Positions 23,111 through 30,582 of a stretch of 64,000 nucleotides of DNA are shown in pieces. The position numbers were made by a program, and so were the translations under genes. Source of the stretch: Desulfofundulus thermobenzoicus (lineage in GTDB: Bacteria; Bacillota; Desulfotomaculia; Desulfotomaculales; Desulfovirgulaceae). Numbering within the stretch: the stretch's first letter is position 1; each line of letters starts with the position of its first letter. The stretch covers positions 27,883-91,882 of the forward strand of contig NZ_WHYR01000008.1 in assembly GCF_009428905.1 (NCBI RefSeq), given 5' to 3'. A model generated the notes under the pieces. The model searched no databases, was not told the origin of the DNA, and was given only the letters and a program-made list of their open reading frames with translations.

Positions 23111-23551
23111 TTAACCGCCCCGGTCCGGCTGCTCCACGGCAAACAGCAATTCCGCCTCCGCGGCCAGCTGGTCCCCCACCAGGGCCCGCCCCGCCGCCCT
23201 GCCCACGGGCCCGCGCATTTTTACAATCTCCACTTCCAGGCGCAGTTGATCCCCGGGCACCACCTGCCGGCGGAAACGGGCCTTTTCAATGCCGGCAAAC
23301 AGGGCCAGCCGCCCGGCAAACTCCGGCATTTTCAACAGGGCCACCGCCCCCACCTGGGCCATGGCCTCGATGATGAGCACGCCGGGCATCACCGGGCGGC
23401 CGGGAAAATGCCCCTGGAAAAAGGGTTCATTTATGGTCACATTTTTAATGCCCACCGCCCGCTTACCCTCTTCCACTTCCAGGATCCTGTCCACCAGCAG
23501 GAAGGGATGGCGGTGGGGTAGAATACTTTGTACGGATTGAATGTCCAGCAT
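23111..23551 (-). CDS. fabZ: 3-hydroxyacyl-ACP dehydratase FabZ
   Basis: Dehydrates 3-hydroxyacyl-ACP in fatty acid elongation. It has the hot-dog-fold signature [36 protein letters not shown] (catalytic His and Glu) and a [11 protein letters not shown] segment. The length from ATG 23551 is 146 residues, as usual for FabZ; the upstream open frame (to 23626) is not family sequence. No strong ribosome-binding site lies before 23551. Divergent from the FAD oxidoreductase gene. Confidence 0.93.
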   Translation of the reverse strand: MLDIQSVQSILPHRHPFLLVDRILEVEEGKRAVGIKNVTINEPFFQGHFPGRPVMPGVLIIEAMAQVGAVALLKMPEFAGRLALFAGIEKARFRRQVVPGDQLRLEVEIVKMRGPVGRAAGRALVGDQLAAEAELLFAVEQPDRGG

Positions 23552-23677
23552 ATTGCTTTTGACCGGCGGCAGCCGGTTTGACGCTCCTTTCCCGTGGATC
23601 TTCAGCAAAAGGTCCCACAGGTACATTATACCACACGGGCAATTTCCTGGCTAATTTTTTCCCGGGGGTTTTGCCAA

Positions 23678-25762
23678 ATGAATGAGCAAAAAGGATACGA
23701 CAACCGGAGGGCGGTCCAAAGCCGGACCGGCCGGGGCCGCTTATTCCCCTTCCGGCCCGCGGCGCTGCTCCTGGCCCTTCTTTTACCGGCCATCCTGGCC
23801 GCCGCCTGCACCGCCGATGCCGCCAAATACGATATCGTCATTTACGGCGGCAGCTTCGCCGGCTGTGCCGCCGCCCGCACCGCCGCCCAGGCCGCCCCGG
23901 ACAAATCCATCCTGCTGGTGGTGCCGGACCCGGTGCCGGCCCTGGGCGGCACCGGCACCATCGGCGGTCAGAACTTTTTCGACATCCGCCTCTGGCATAA
24001 TCAACTGGTGACCGGCGGTTCCTTTGCCCGCTGGTACAGTCAAACCGGCCAGTTCTACAATACGGCGGCCATGGCGGAACTGCTGCGGGAGGATCTGGCC
24101 GGTCACGCTAATATCTCTATTCTCTGGTCGCACGATATAGAAGCGGTAGATACTGCCAGCCACCCCCGGCGCATTATTTCTTTGAAGCTGCGGACGGTTG
24201 TACGGCGCGGGGACGGATTCACCCGCTGGGGCGTACGTACGCGCCGGGTGTGGGGACGGGTATTTATTGACGCCTCCGACGACGGCCGCCTGGTCCGCCT
24301 GGCCGGCCTGACCACCACCGCCGGGCGCCATGATTGGCCGGTGGTCCACCTGGACAGCACGGAACAGGACCGGTGGGGGGCGCTGACAGGCCGCCGGGAA
24401 CTGGCCCGGCAGCAAGCGGCCACCCTGATGTTCAAGGTCAAAGGGGTGGCGGTACCTTCCCTGGCAGCGGGCCGGACGGTCCGGATGGGGGACCTGATCT
24501 TTACCCGCAGCCCATCGGGCACCATGGGTATGGCCGGGGGCAACCGGACCTTCCGGGAAAACCCGGTGGTCAGGGCCTTCAACCATCACTACGGACCCCT
24601 GGGCTTTGCCTTAAAGCCCTTTAACGCCGCCCAGGACGGCCCGGGCAGCGACCAGTGGTGGGTGAATACACTGCTCATATTCAACGTGGACGGCAGGGCC
24701 AACCTGCGGGACCGGGGAACCGGACGTTATCCGGCCGTGCGGCCGGACTACATGGATGTGGATACGGCCCGTCTGAAAGCCATAGAGATGCTGAAGGAAC
24801 CCGCCTTCCTGGAGGCCCTGCGCCAGTTTTCCGCCGTGGACCCCCATACGGGACGGCGGTACGGCTTCCAGAGGGCGGAACTGGTAGCGGACAACCGGGG
24901 AAATCCGGTGGTGGGGGACATTCTCTACCTCAGGGAAACGGTACACCTGCCCCTGGAGGAACGCAGGGCGGGACATGATTCGGAAGATACGAACTATGCC
25001 CTGACGGCGGCGGCCTGCCAGGGGGCGGGGGGCACCAACAGGACTGCCGGAAAGCAACGGAAAGGGCGTGACGGAAAGGGCGGCGTTAATGAAGATACTC
25101 CCGAAGCGCCGCCAAAGGGCACAATCCTGAAAAGCACAAAGGCAAATAGCGGAGTTTCCGGCGGGAGAACCGCCCCGGTGGCCGCCCGGACCGGTCCGGA
25201 CCGGGTTGAGGCAAACCCGGGCCCTAAACATTATCAGGAGGAAACGGCCGCGACCAACACGCGGACCCCGGGAAAGGAACAGGCCGCCAGCTGGGAAGAT
25301 CTTTTCAAAGGAACGGAGGAAGGGAAAAACAGGCCCACCGGAGCCGATGAAGCCAATTACCCCGACCGTATCGGCCTGGGTTATTATACCATGGACATCA
25401 ACGCTTACAGCTACGCCGACATGCAGTCCGGCACAAACCCCGTCTGGCCGGTGACGGGCATCTTGCGCCCCGACTGGCAGTCCCGGGGCGGCAACCCGGT
25501 GAACCCGGTTTACCTGCCCTACCGTATGCTGGTCACACCCCGGGCGGAAAACCTGCTGGTGCCGGGCTATGCCACGGGGGCTTGTTCCCTGGCCTGGGCG
25601 GAAATACGGGTGATCCCCAACCTGTGCGTGCTGGGGGACGCGGCCGGGGCGGCGGCGGCCCGGGCGGTACTTTTCGGTGAAATGCCGGCACGCTTCGGCC
25701 CGGAACAGATCAGGTGGGTGCAGGAAACCCTGCGCCGGGCGGGGGCACGGCTGGAGAAGTGA
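23678..25762 (+). CDS. Secreted FAD-dependent oxidoreductase (FAD_oxidored type) with low-complexity insert
   Basis: N-terminal hydrophobic signal (LLLALLLPAILAAACTADA, possibly a lipobox LAAAC) is followed by an FAD Rossmann motif (DIVIYGGSFAGCAAARTAA) and a GTGTIGGQNFFDIR segment typical of the PF12831-type FAD oxidoreductases. The C-terminus has the matching FAD site (NLCVLGDAAGAAAARAVLFG). Between about residues 450 and 570 is a charged, Gly/Thr/Lys-rich insert with no family resemblance, probably a disordered surface loop. The start at ATG 23678 is chosen over an upstream TTG-type extension. Substrate unknown. Its 3' end overlaps the convergent vapC by about 50 bp. Confidence 0.75.
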   Translation: MNEQKGYDNRRAVQSRTGRGRLFPFRPAALLLALLLPAILAAACTADAAKYDIVIYGGSFAGCAAARTAAQAAPDKSILLVVPDPVPALGGTGTIGGQNFFDIRLWHNQLVTGGSFARWYSQTGQFYNTAAMAELLREDLAGHANISILWSHDIEAVDTASHPRRIISLKLRTVVRRGDGFTRWGVRTRRVWGRVFIDASDDGRLVRLAGLTTTAGRHDWPVVHLDSTEQDRWGALTGRRELARQQAATLMFKVKGVAVPSLAAGRTVRMGDLIFTRSPSGTMGMAGGNRTFRENPVVRAFNHHYGPLGFALKPFNAAQDGPGSDQWWVNTLLIFNVDGRANLRDRGTGRYPAVRPDYMDVDTARLKAIEMLKEPAFLEALRQFSAVDPHTGRRYGFQRAELVADNRGNPVVGDILYLRETVHLPLEERRAGHDSEDTNYALTAAACQGAGGTNRTAGKQRKGRDGKGGVNEDTPEAPPKGTILKSTKANSGVSGGRTAPVAARTGPDRVEANPGPKHYQEETAATNTRTPGKEQAASWEDLFKGTEEGKNRPTGADEANYPDRIGLGYYTMDINAYSYADMQSGTNPVWPVTGILRPDWQSRGGNPVNPVYLPYRMLVTPRAENLLVPGYATGACSLAWAEIRVIPNLCVLGDAAGAAAARAVLFGEMPARFGPEQIRWVQETLRRAGARLEK

Positions 25763-26210
25763 GGAACTCTTCCAGATAAATATAGGGCACTGCCAGATTC
25801 TTTTTCGCACATTCCCGATCATTCCCAATTAAGGCACAATCCGTAGTCGCTGCCGTCGCCACCAAAATAGCATCGGGCACCTTCAAATTGGTAGCAGCAC
25901 GCACCTCCGCAGCTCGCACGGCGATATCCCGGGTTAGATCAATTACCTCCAGGTTTGGGAAATAATTTATAAAAAGCATTATTTTCTCAACCAGTTCTTC
26001 ATTACCGGCTCGCAACGGTTTTACCAGCAATTCCGTGACTGAGATAACGGACAGGTAAGCCCGGATCTTTCCGGCCTCCACCATTTGAAACAGCTCCCCG
26101 GCCCCCTGCCCGAAAACGGGATTGTTTTCCAAAAAATATATGGCTATATTGGTATCAATCAATACCCTTTGATGTTTTTTAACCGTGGCCAAAAACTCCG
26201 TTATTCCCAT
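25710..26210 (-). CDS. vapC: PIN-domain ribonuclease toxin (VapC-like)
   Basis: PIN-fold RNase, the toxin of a VapBC pair. Conserved acidic residues sit in LIDTNIAIYFLE, VTELL (Glu), VPDAILVATAA (Asp) and CALIGNDREC. The 166 residues include a C-terminal tail overlapping the FAD oxidoreductase gene on the other strand. Start ATG 26210 overlaps the last codons of the AbrB-type antitoxin by 10 bp, the usual coupled order. Confidence 0.9.
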   Translation of the reverse strand: MGITEFLATVKKHQRVLIDTNIAIYFLENNPVFGQGAGELFQMVEAGKIRAYLSVISVTELLVKPLRAGNEELVEKIMLFINYFPNLEVIDLTRDIAVRAAEVRAATNLKVPDAILVATAATTDCALIGNDRECAKKNLAVPYIYLEEFLTSPAVPPPGAGFPAPT

Positions 26211-26440
26211 GAATCCCGTTCCTTTCGCACGTACCGGTCAATTTCCTCCATCGTACGTCCGTAAATCCCCCCGGCGCTACCCGAAAGGTACCGACTAAAG
26301 GATCCGGGCATCCGGGTTAAAATCAGTCTGTCGTCTTTAATCTCCAAGAGTAAACGGTCCCCCTCTTTGAGATTTAGCTTCCGGCAAATTCCGGCCGGAA
26401 GGGTAACCTGCCGCTTGCTGGACAACTTTACAACGGCCAT
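26201..26440 (-). CDS. vapB: AbrB/MazE-type antitoxin (VapB-like)
   Basis: SpoVT-AbrB-fold DNA-binding antitoxin: MAVVKLSSKRQVTLPAGICR, then LNLKEGDRLLLEIKDDRLIL, and a C-terminal tail that should bind the PIN toxin. The start at 26440 has GGGGAG ten bases upstream; the open frame continues 51 codons further but that part covers the promoter. Likely represses its own operon. Confidence 0.88.
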   Translation of the reverse strand: MAVVKLSSKRQVTLPAGICRKLNLKEGDRLLLEIKDDRLILTRMPGSFSRYLSGSAGGIYGRTMEEIDRYVRKERDSWE

Positions 26441-26474
26441 TTTAACTTTACTCCCCTTTTCTTTTCTTACTACT

Positions 26475-26503
26475 AATATAGAATACTTTACATTTAAAAT
26501 CAA
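26475..26503 (-). promoter_or_regulatory. Promoter of the 26-kb vapBC pair
   Basis: TTGATT (26503-26498), 17-bp spacer, TATATT (26480-26475) on the minus strand, about 35 bp upstream of the antitoxin start. Confidence 0.6.
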
Positions 26504-26614
26504 CGTCACCTTTGGACAGTTTTCCTTGATGGGAACTTTTTCTTTCATGGAAACGTCTAAAAATAAGGGTGGGGCTTTCGCACCCAAAACCATGAAAGGG
26601 AAAGGAGATTTTTG

Positions 26615-28849
26615 ATGTTTAAGCGCAAGTGTCTGGTTTACGTCCTGCTGGCCCTGTTCCTGCTGGCCCTGCCGGCGGCGGCCGGGGCGGCGGGAGACGA
26701 CCCGGTGGTAAGAAGCCGGTCCACGGAGATAATCGGTGAGGGAGCGGCCCTGACCACCTATATTTTACATAACCGGGACGGCCAGATAAAAGCCTATGTC
26801 CTGAAACTGGACCTGACCAACCCCTACCTGGAATTAAAGACCCTGGTGGGCGCTGCGGGGACCCTGGAGAACAGGGCACCCCTTACCCGGATGGTGGAGG
26901 GGCAGAAAAATGCCGTGGCGGCCGTTAACGCCGGCTTTTTTGTCATGGCCAACGGCAAGCCCGTGGGGACCATCATCCGGGACGGGGAGCTGGTATCCAG
27001 CCCGAACATGCGCGGGGACATGCCCGTCTTCGCCCTGGATGAAAACCGCCGCCCGCTGCTGGATTTCTTCCAGTTTTCCGGTGAAGTGAAAACGGCCGGC
27101 GGCAAGAGCTACCCCCTTTTCGGCGTGAATAAGCCCGCCTACAACCTGACCGACGGCAGCCTTTCCGACAGCGACCACCTGACCCTGTACAACCGCCTCT
27201 GGGGCACCAAAACCCGGGGCGGCGACCCCGACCACCCGGAGGCCATGGTGGCCCGGGTGGAAAACGGCATCGTCCGGGAAGTGCTGCCGGCTAAAGATGC
27301 CGCCTTCGACATTCCGGCCAACGGTTACGTCCTCTGGGGAGCCGGCGCGGCGGCCGCCTTCATCCGGGATAACCTTACCCCCGGAACGCCGGTAACCGTA
27401 TCTTATAAAACCACACCCGACTATCAAAAAATAAAAGTGGCTGCGGGCAGCAACAGTTTTCTGGTGCAGCGGGGACAGGTGGCCCCCTTCCAGGAGGAAC
27501 TGCGGGGTAAAACGGCCCGCACCGCCGTGGGTTATGCCGACGGGGGCAAAACCCTCTATTTCGTGGTGGTGGAAAAAAGCCCGGAAAGCGCCGGCATGGA
27601 GCAGAGAGATCTGGCCCGTTTCCTGGTGACCCTGGGCCTGACCGAAGCCCTGAACCTGGACGGCGGCGGTTCCACCACCCTGGTGGCCCGCCACCTGGGG
27701 GACGGCAGCCCCACCCTGATCAACCGGCCCAAGGAAGGGCAGGAACGCCTTATTCCCGATGCCATCGGCATTTACAACAACGCCCCCCCGGGCGCACCGG
27801 CCGGTCTGATCATCTCCGGACCGGATACGGTGGTGGCCGGCACCTACGCCGAATACTCCGTGCAGGGCTACGATTCCCACTACCATCCCTGGCAGCCGGA
27901 AAATATTCAATGGGATTTACCAGCAGGAACAAAGCTAATCGAGGAGAATATATATAATGGCGTTTACAGGGGCACTTTTTCCTTTACCGGCGCAGCACCG
28001 GCGGCAGCTACCCTGACGGCCCAAGCCGGCGGTGTGCGCGGCGCCAAAAACTTGCGGGTAATCCGGGCCGGCGATCTCCGCGCCCTGCAGGTAACCCCGG
28101 CCAGGATCAGTGCCCGCAGAGGCGAGAGCATCCCCCTGACTTTCCAGGTAATTACCGCAGAAGGGCAGGTTATACCCATCCCTGCGCAGTTCGTCTCCTG
28201 CCAGACCACCACCGGGACGGTGAAGGAGGGGACCTTCCTGGCCGGTCAGGAACGGGGCAGGGGTATAATTACCGCGGCATTCGACGGTTTAACGGCGGAA
28301 GTACCCGTGCAGGTGGAGTGCCTTTTTACCGACAGCAGCGGCAGCTGGGCCTTTGAACAGATTGAAGACCTGGGAGCCCGGGGAATTTTAAAGGGTTTTG
28401 CCGATGGCACCTTCCGGCCGAACCAGCCGGTGACCCGGGCGGAAATGACCGCCCTGCTGGCCCGTGTACTCAACTGGCCGCCGGCGACCGGGGAAGTGCG
28501 TTTTAAGGATACTCTGCCCGCCTGGGCAAAGGGCGTAATTGCAGCCGGGGTGGCGCAGAATATGGTCAAGGGTTACCCCGACGGCACCTTCAGGGCGGAT
28601 AACCGGATCACCAGAGCGGAACTGTGCGCTCTCCTGGACCGGGCGTTAAAGCCCGCCCCGGCGGCGCAGCAGTTGCCATTCCGGGACGCTTCCGCCATCC
28701 CCTCCTGGGCCAGGGACTCCGTTGCCCGGGTAGTGGCCGGCGGCCTGATGGGGGGCTACGAGGACAATACCCTGCGGCCCGGATGGCCCGTTACCCGGGC
28801 GGAAATGGCGGCCATAATCTGGCGTCACTTAAAGGGCAAAGCTGAATAA
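26615..28849 (+). CDS. SLH-anchored phosphodiester glycosidase (NAGPA domain) (744 aa)
   Basis: Surface enzyme. A signal peptide (VLLALFLLALPAAAGAAG) is followed by a NAGPA/phosphodiester-glycosidase domain (about 80-390) with the typical AAVNAGFFVMANGKPVGTI, VGYADGGKTLYFVVV and ALNLDGGGSTTLV motifs. After an Ig-like middle part come three S-layer homology repeats (about 575-744), each with GFADGTFRPNQPVTRAEM-like signatures (also GYPDGTFRADNRITRAEL and GYEDNTLRPGWPVTRAEM). SLH repeats bind pyruvylated wall polymer, which CsaB (34 kb) makes. ATG 26615 follows AAAGGAGATTTTTG. Confidence 0.9.
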   Translation: MFKRKCLVYVLLALFLLALPAAAGAAGDDPVVRSRSTEIIGEGAALTTYILHNRDGQIKAYVLKLDLTNPYLELKTLVGAAGTLENRAPLTRMVEGQKNAVAAVNAGFFVMANGKPVGTIIRDGELVSSPNMRGDMPVFALDENRRPLLDFFQFSGEVKTAGGKSYPLFGVNKPAYNLTDGSLSDSDHLTLYNRLWGTKTRGGDPDHPEAMVARVENGIVREVLPAKDAAFDIPANGYVLWGAGAAAAFIRDNLTPGTPVTVSYKTTPDYQKIKVAAGSNSFLVQRGQVAPFQEELRGKTARTAVGYADGGKTLYFVVVEKSPESAGMEQRDLARFLVTLGLTEALNLDGGGSTTLVARHLGDGSPTLINRPKEGQERLIPDAIGIYNNAPPGAPAGLIISGPDTVVAGTYAEYSVQGYDSHYHPWQPENIQWDLPAGTKLIEENIYNGVYRGTFSFTGAAPAAATLTAQAGGVRGAKNLRVIRAGDLRALQVTPARISARRGESIPLTFQVITAEGQVIPIPAQFVSCQTTTGTVKEGTFLAGQERGRGIITAAFDGLTAEVPVQVECLFTDSSGSWAFEQIEDLGARGILKGFADGTFRPNQPVTRAEMTALLARVLNWPPATGEVRFKDTLPAWAKGVIAAGVAQNMVKGYPDGTFRADNRITRAELCALLDRALKPAPAAQQLPFRDASAIPSWARDSVARVVAGGLMGGYEDNTLRPGWPVTRAEMAAIIWRHLKGKAE

Positions 28850-28881
28850 AGATAAAAAGTATAAAAGGTGGCCTTTCCTGG

Positions 28882-30000
28882 ATGGCGCAACCAACCACAA
28901 TATTGCTGGCCCTGATGAAACTGGACATAGGCGGCGCGGAGACCCATGCCGTGGTGCTGTGCCGTCATTTAACGGAAATGGGTTACAGGGTGATCATGGC
29001 TTCCTACGGCGGCTGTTTTGTGGAAGAAATAGCCCGGTACGGCGTAAAGCACTACCGGGTTCCTTTGCATTTGCCCCGGATCTCCTACATCTGGCAATCC
29101 ATGCGGGAGATGCGCCGGATCGTGGCGGAGGAAGGGGTGGATTTGATCCACGCCCATGCCCGCATCCCGGCCTTTGTGGCCGCCTTCATGGGCCGGCCGC
29201 CCCATGTGCGCTTCATCACCACCGCCCATTTCAACTTTGACTACCGCTACGGCTTAAAATACCTTTCCCAATGGGGGGAAAGGACCATTGCCGTCAGCGA
29301 AGATATCAAAGAACACCTGGTCCGGCATTTCGGGGTGCCGGCGGAACAAATCGTGGTCATACCCAACGGCATCGACACCGAGGCCTTCAGCCCCGCCATT
29401 GCCGGGGAGCACCCCCCGGGCCGGGGCCGGCCGGCCATTGTCCTGGTCAGCCGCCTGGACGGGGAGCTGGCCACGGTGGCGCAGAATTTGATTGCCGCCT
29501 GCGCCGTGGTTTATGAACAGGCCCCGGGTATGCGCGTATCCATCGTGGGCGACGGCAACCGGCGGGCCGAAGTGGCAAAAAGCGCCGCCGAGCTCAATGC
29601 CCGGGCGGGCCGGGAAGTGGTGCGCCTGCTGGGCGCCTGCACCCAGGTGAATAAAATCCTGGTGCAAAACGACCTGGTGGTGGGCGTGAGCCGGGTGGCC
29701 CTGGAGGCCATGGCCTGCGCCAGGCCGGTCCTGCTGGCCGGCCCCCAGGGTTTCGGGGGGCTTTTGGATGCCGGCGACCTGCCGTCCTTCCAGAAGGACA
29801 ATTTCACCGCCCGCTCCAGAGACGAGCAGTCCACGGTGGACAACCTGGCCAATGCCCTGCGGGAATTCCTGCGGCGACCCCCGGACTGGCGGGCCGAAAC
29901 CGGGCGGATTTTCCGGGAATTTGTCATCCAGGAATACAGCGGCCGGAAAATGGCCCGGGACGTGGCCCGGGTATATGAGGAAGTTCTTTCAACACCGTAG
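28882..30000 (+). CDS. Glycosyltransferase family 4 protein (372 aa)
   Basis: Cytoplasmic GT-B glycosyltransferase. The N-terminal half opens with LLALMKLDIGGAETHAVVL (acceptor-side GG motif). The C-terminal half has the donor region with VIPNGIDTEAFSP, VLVSRLDGELA and a shortened E-x7-E-like segment GVSRVALEAMACARPVLL. It lies 32 bp after the SLH protein gene and 63 bp before DUF4330, in the same direction, so it is probably part of a surface-glycan operon. Sugar specificity unknown. Confidence 0.88.
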   Translation: MAQPTTILLALMKLDIGGAETHAVVLCRHLTEMGYRVIMASYGGCFVEEIARYGVKHYRVPLHLPRISYIWQSMREMRRIVAEEGVDLIHAHARIPAFVAAFMGRPPHVRFITTAHFNFDYRYGLKYLSQWGERTIAVSEDIKEHLVRHFGVPAEQIVVIPNGIDTEAFSPAIAGEHPPGRGRPAIVLVSRLDGELATVAQNLIAACAVVYEQAPGMRVSIVGDGNRRAEVAKSAAELNARAGREVVRLLGACTQVNKILVQNDLVVGVSRVALEAMACARPVLLAGPQGFGGLLDAGDLPSFQKDNFTARSRDEQSTVDNLANALREFLRRPPDWRAETGRIFREFVIQEYSGRKMARDVARVYEEVLSTP

Positions 30001-30072
30001 CCGGCCCGTTTCCGGGCAGGTTCGGAGTGAATAAAAGGGTACCAAATTATATTAAAGAAAAGGATGGATCAT

Positions 30073-30582
30073 ATGAAATTTATTGATGAAAAAGGCAGGT
30101 TCTTCGGCGTCCTGAATATCATTGATTTACTTATTATTTTGCTGGTACTGGGAGCTATTGCCGGTATTTTTGCCAAGACATCAGTGTTAAAACGCATAAA
30201 CCGGAACTTTACCGAGGTTCCTGCCCGTATGCAGTTGATAGTTGAAAATGTACGTCAAACTACCGCCGATGCGGTGAAGCCCGGTGATATAATCAAAGAA
30301 GTGCGCTCGGGCGAGCAGCTCGGCGTGGTAAAAGAGGTAAAAGTGGAGGACTATAAGGAAAAGGCTGCAGATTCCCAGGGGAACTGGCATATGTCCCCCG
30401 TCCCGGACAAAAAAACCATTTTCATTACCCTGGAGGGAAATTTAAAGTCATATAACAATGAATTTCGCGCCGGGCAGACCGATATTAAAATCGGCTCCAA
30501 AGTCAATGTAAAAAGCAACATGTATACTTTCGAAGGTTATATTTTAAAAATAGAAACGATTAAGCAAGGAAATGGGAAATGA
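30073..30582 (+). CDS. DUF4330 family membrane-anchored protein (169 aa)
   Basis: One N-terminal membrane anchor (FGVLNIIDLLIILLVLGAI) and an extracytoplasmic beta-rich domain with MQLIVENVRQTTADAVKPGD and VKSNMYTFEGYILKIETI, as in DUF4330 proteins that accompany O-antigen-ligase-like genes in Clostridia. Function unknown. I prefer ATG 30073 (spacing from AAAAGGATGG) over ATG 30064 three codons earlier. The stop overlaps the next start (ATGA), so translation is coupled to the ligase fusion. Confidence 0.82.
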   Translation: MKFIDEKGRFFGVLNIIDLLIILLVLGAIAGIFAKTSVLKRINRNFTEVPARMQLIVENVRQTTADAVKPGDIIKEVRSGEQLGVVKEVKVEDYKEKAADSQGNWHMSPVPDKKTIFITLEGNLKSYNNEFRAGQTDIKIGSKVNVKSNMYTFEGYILKIETIKQGNGK

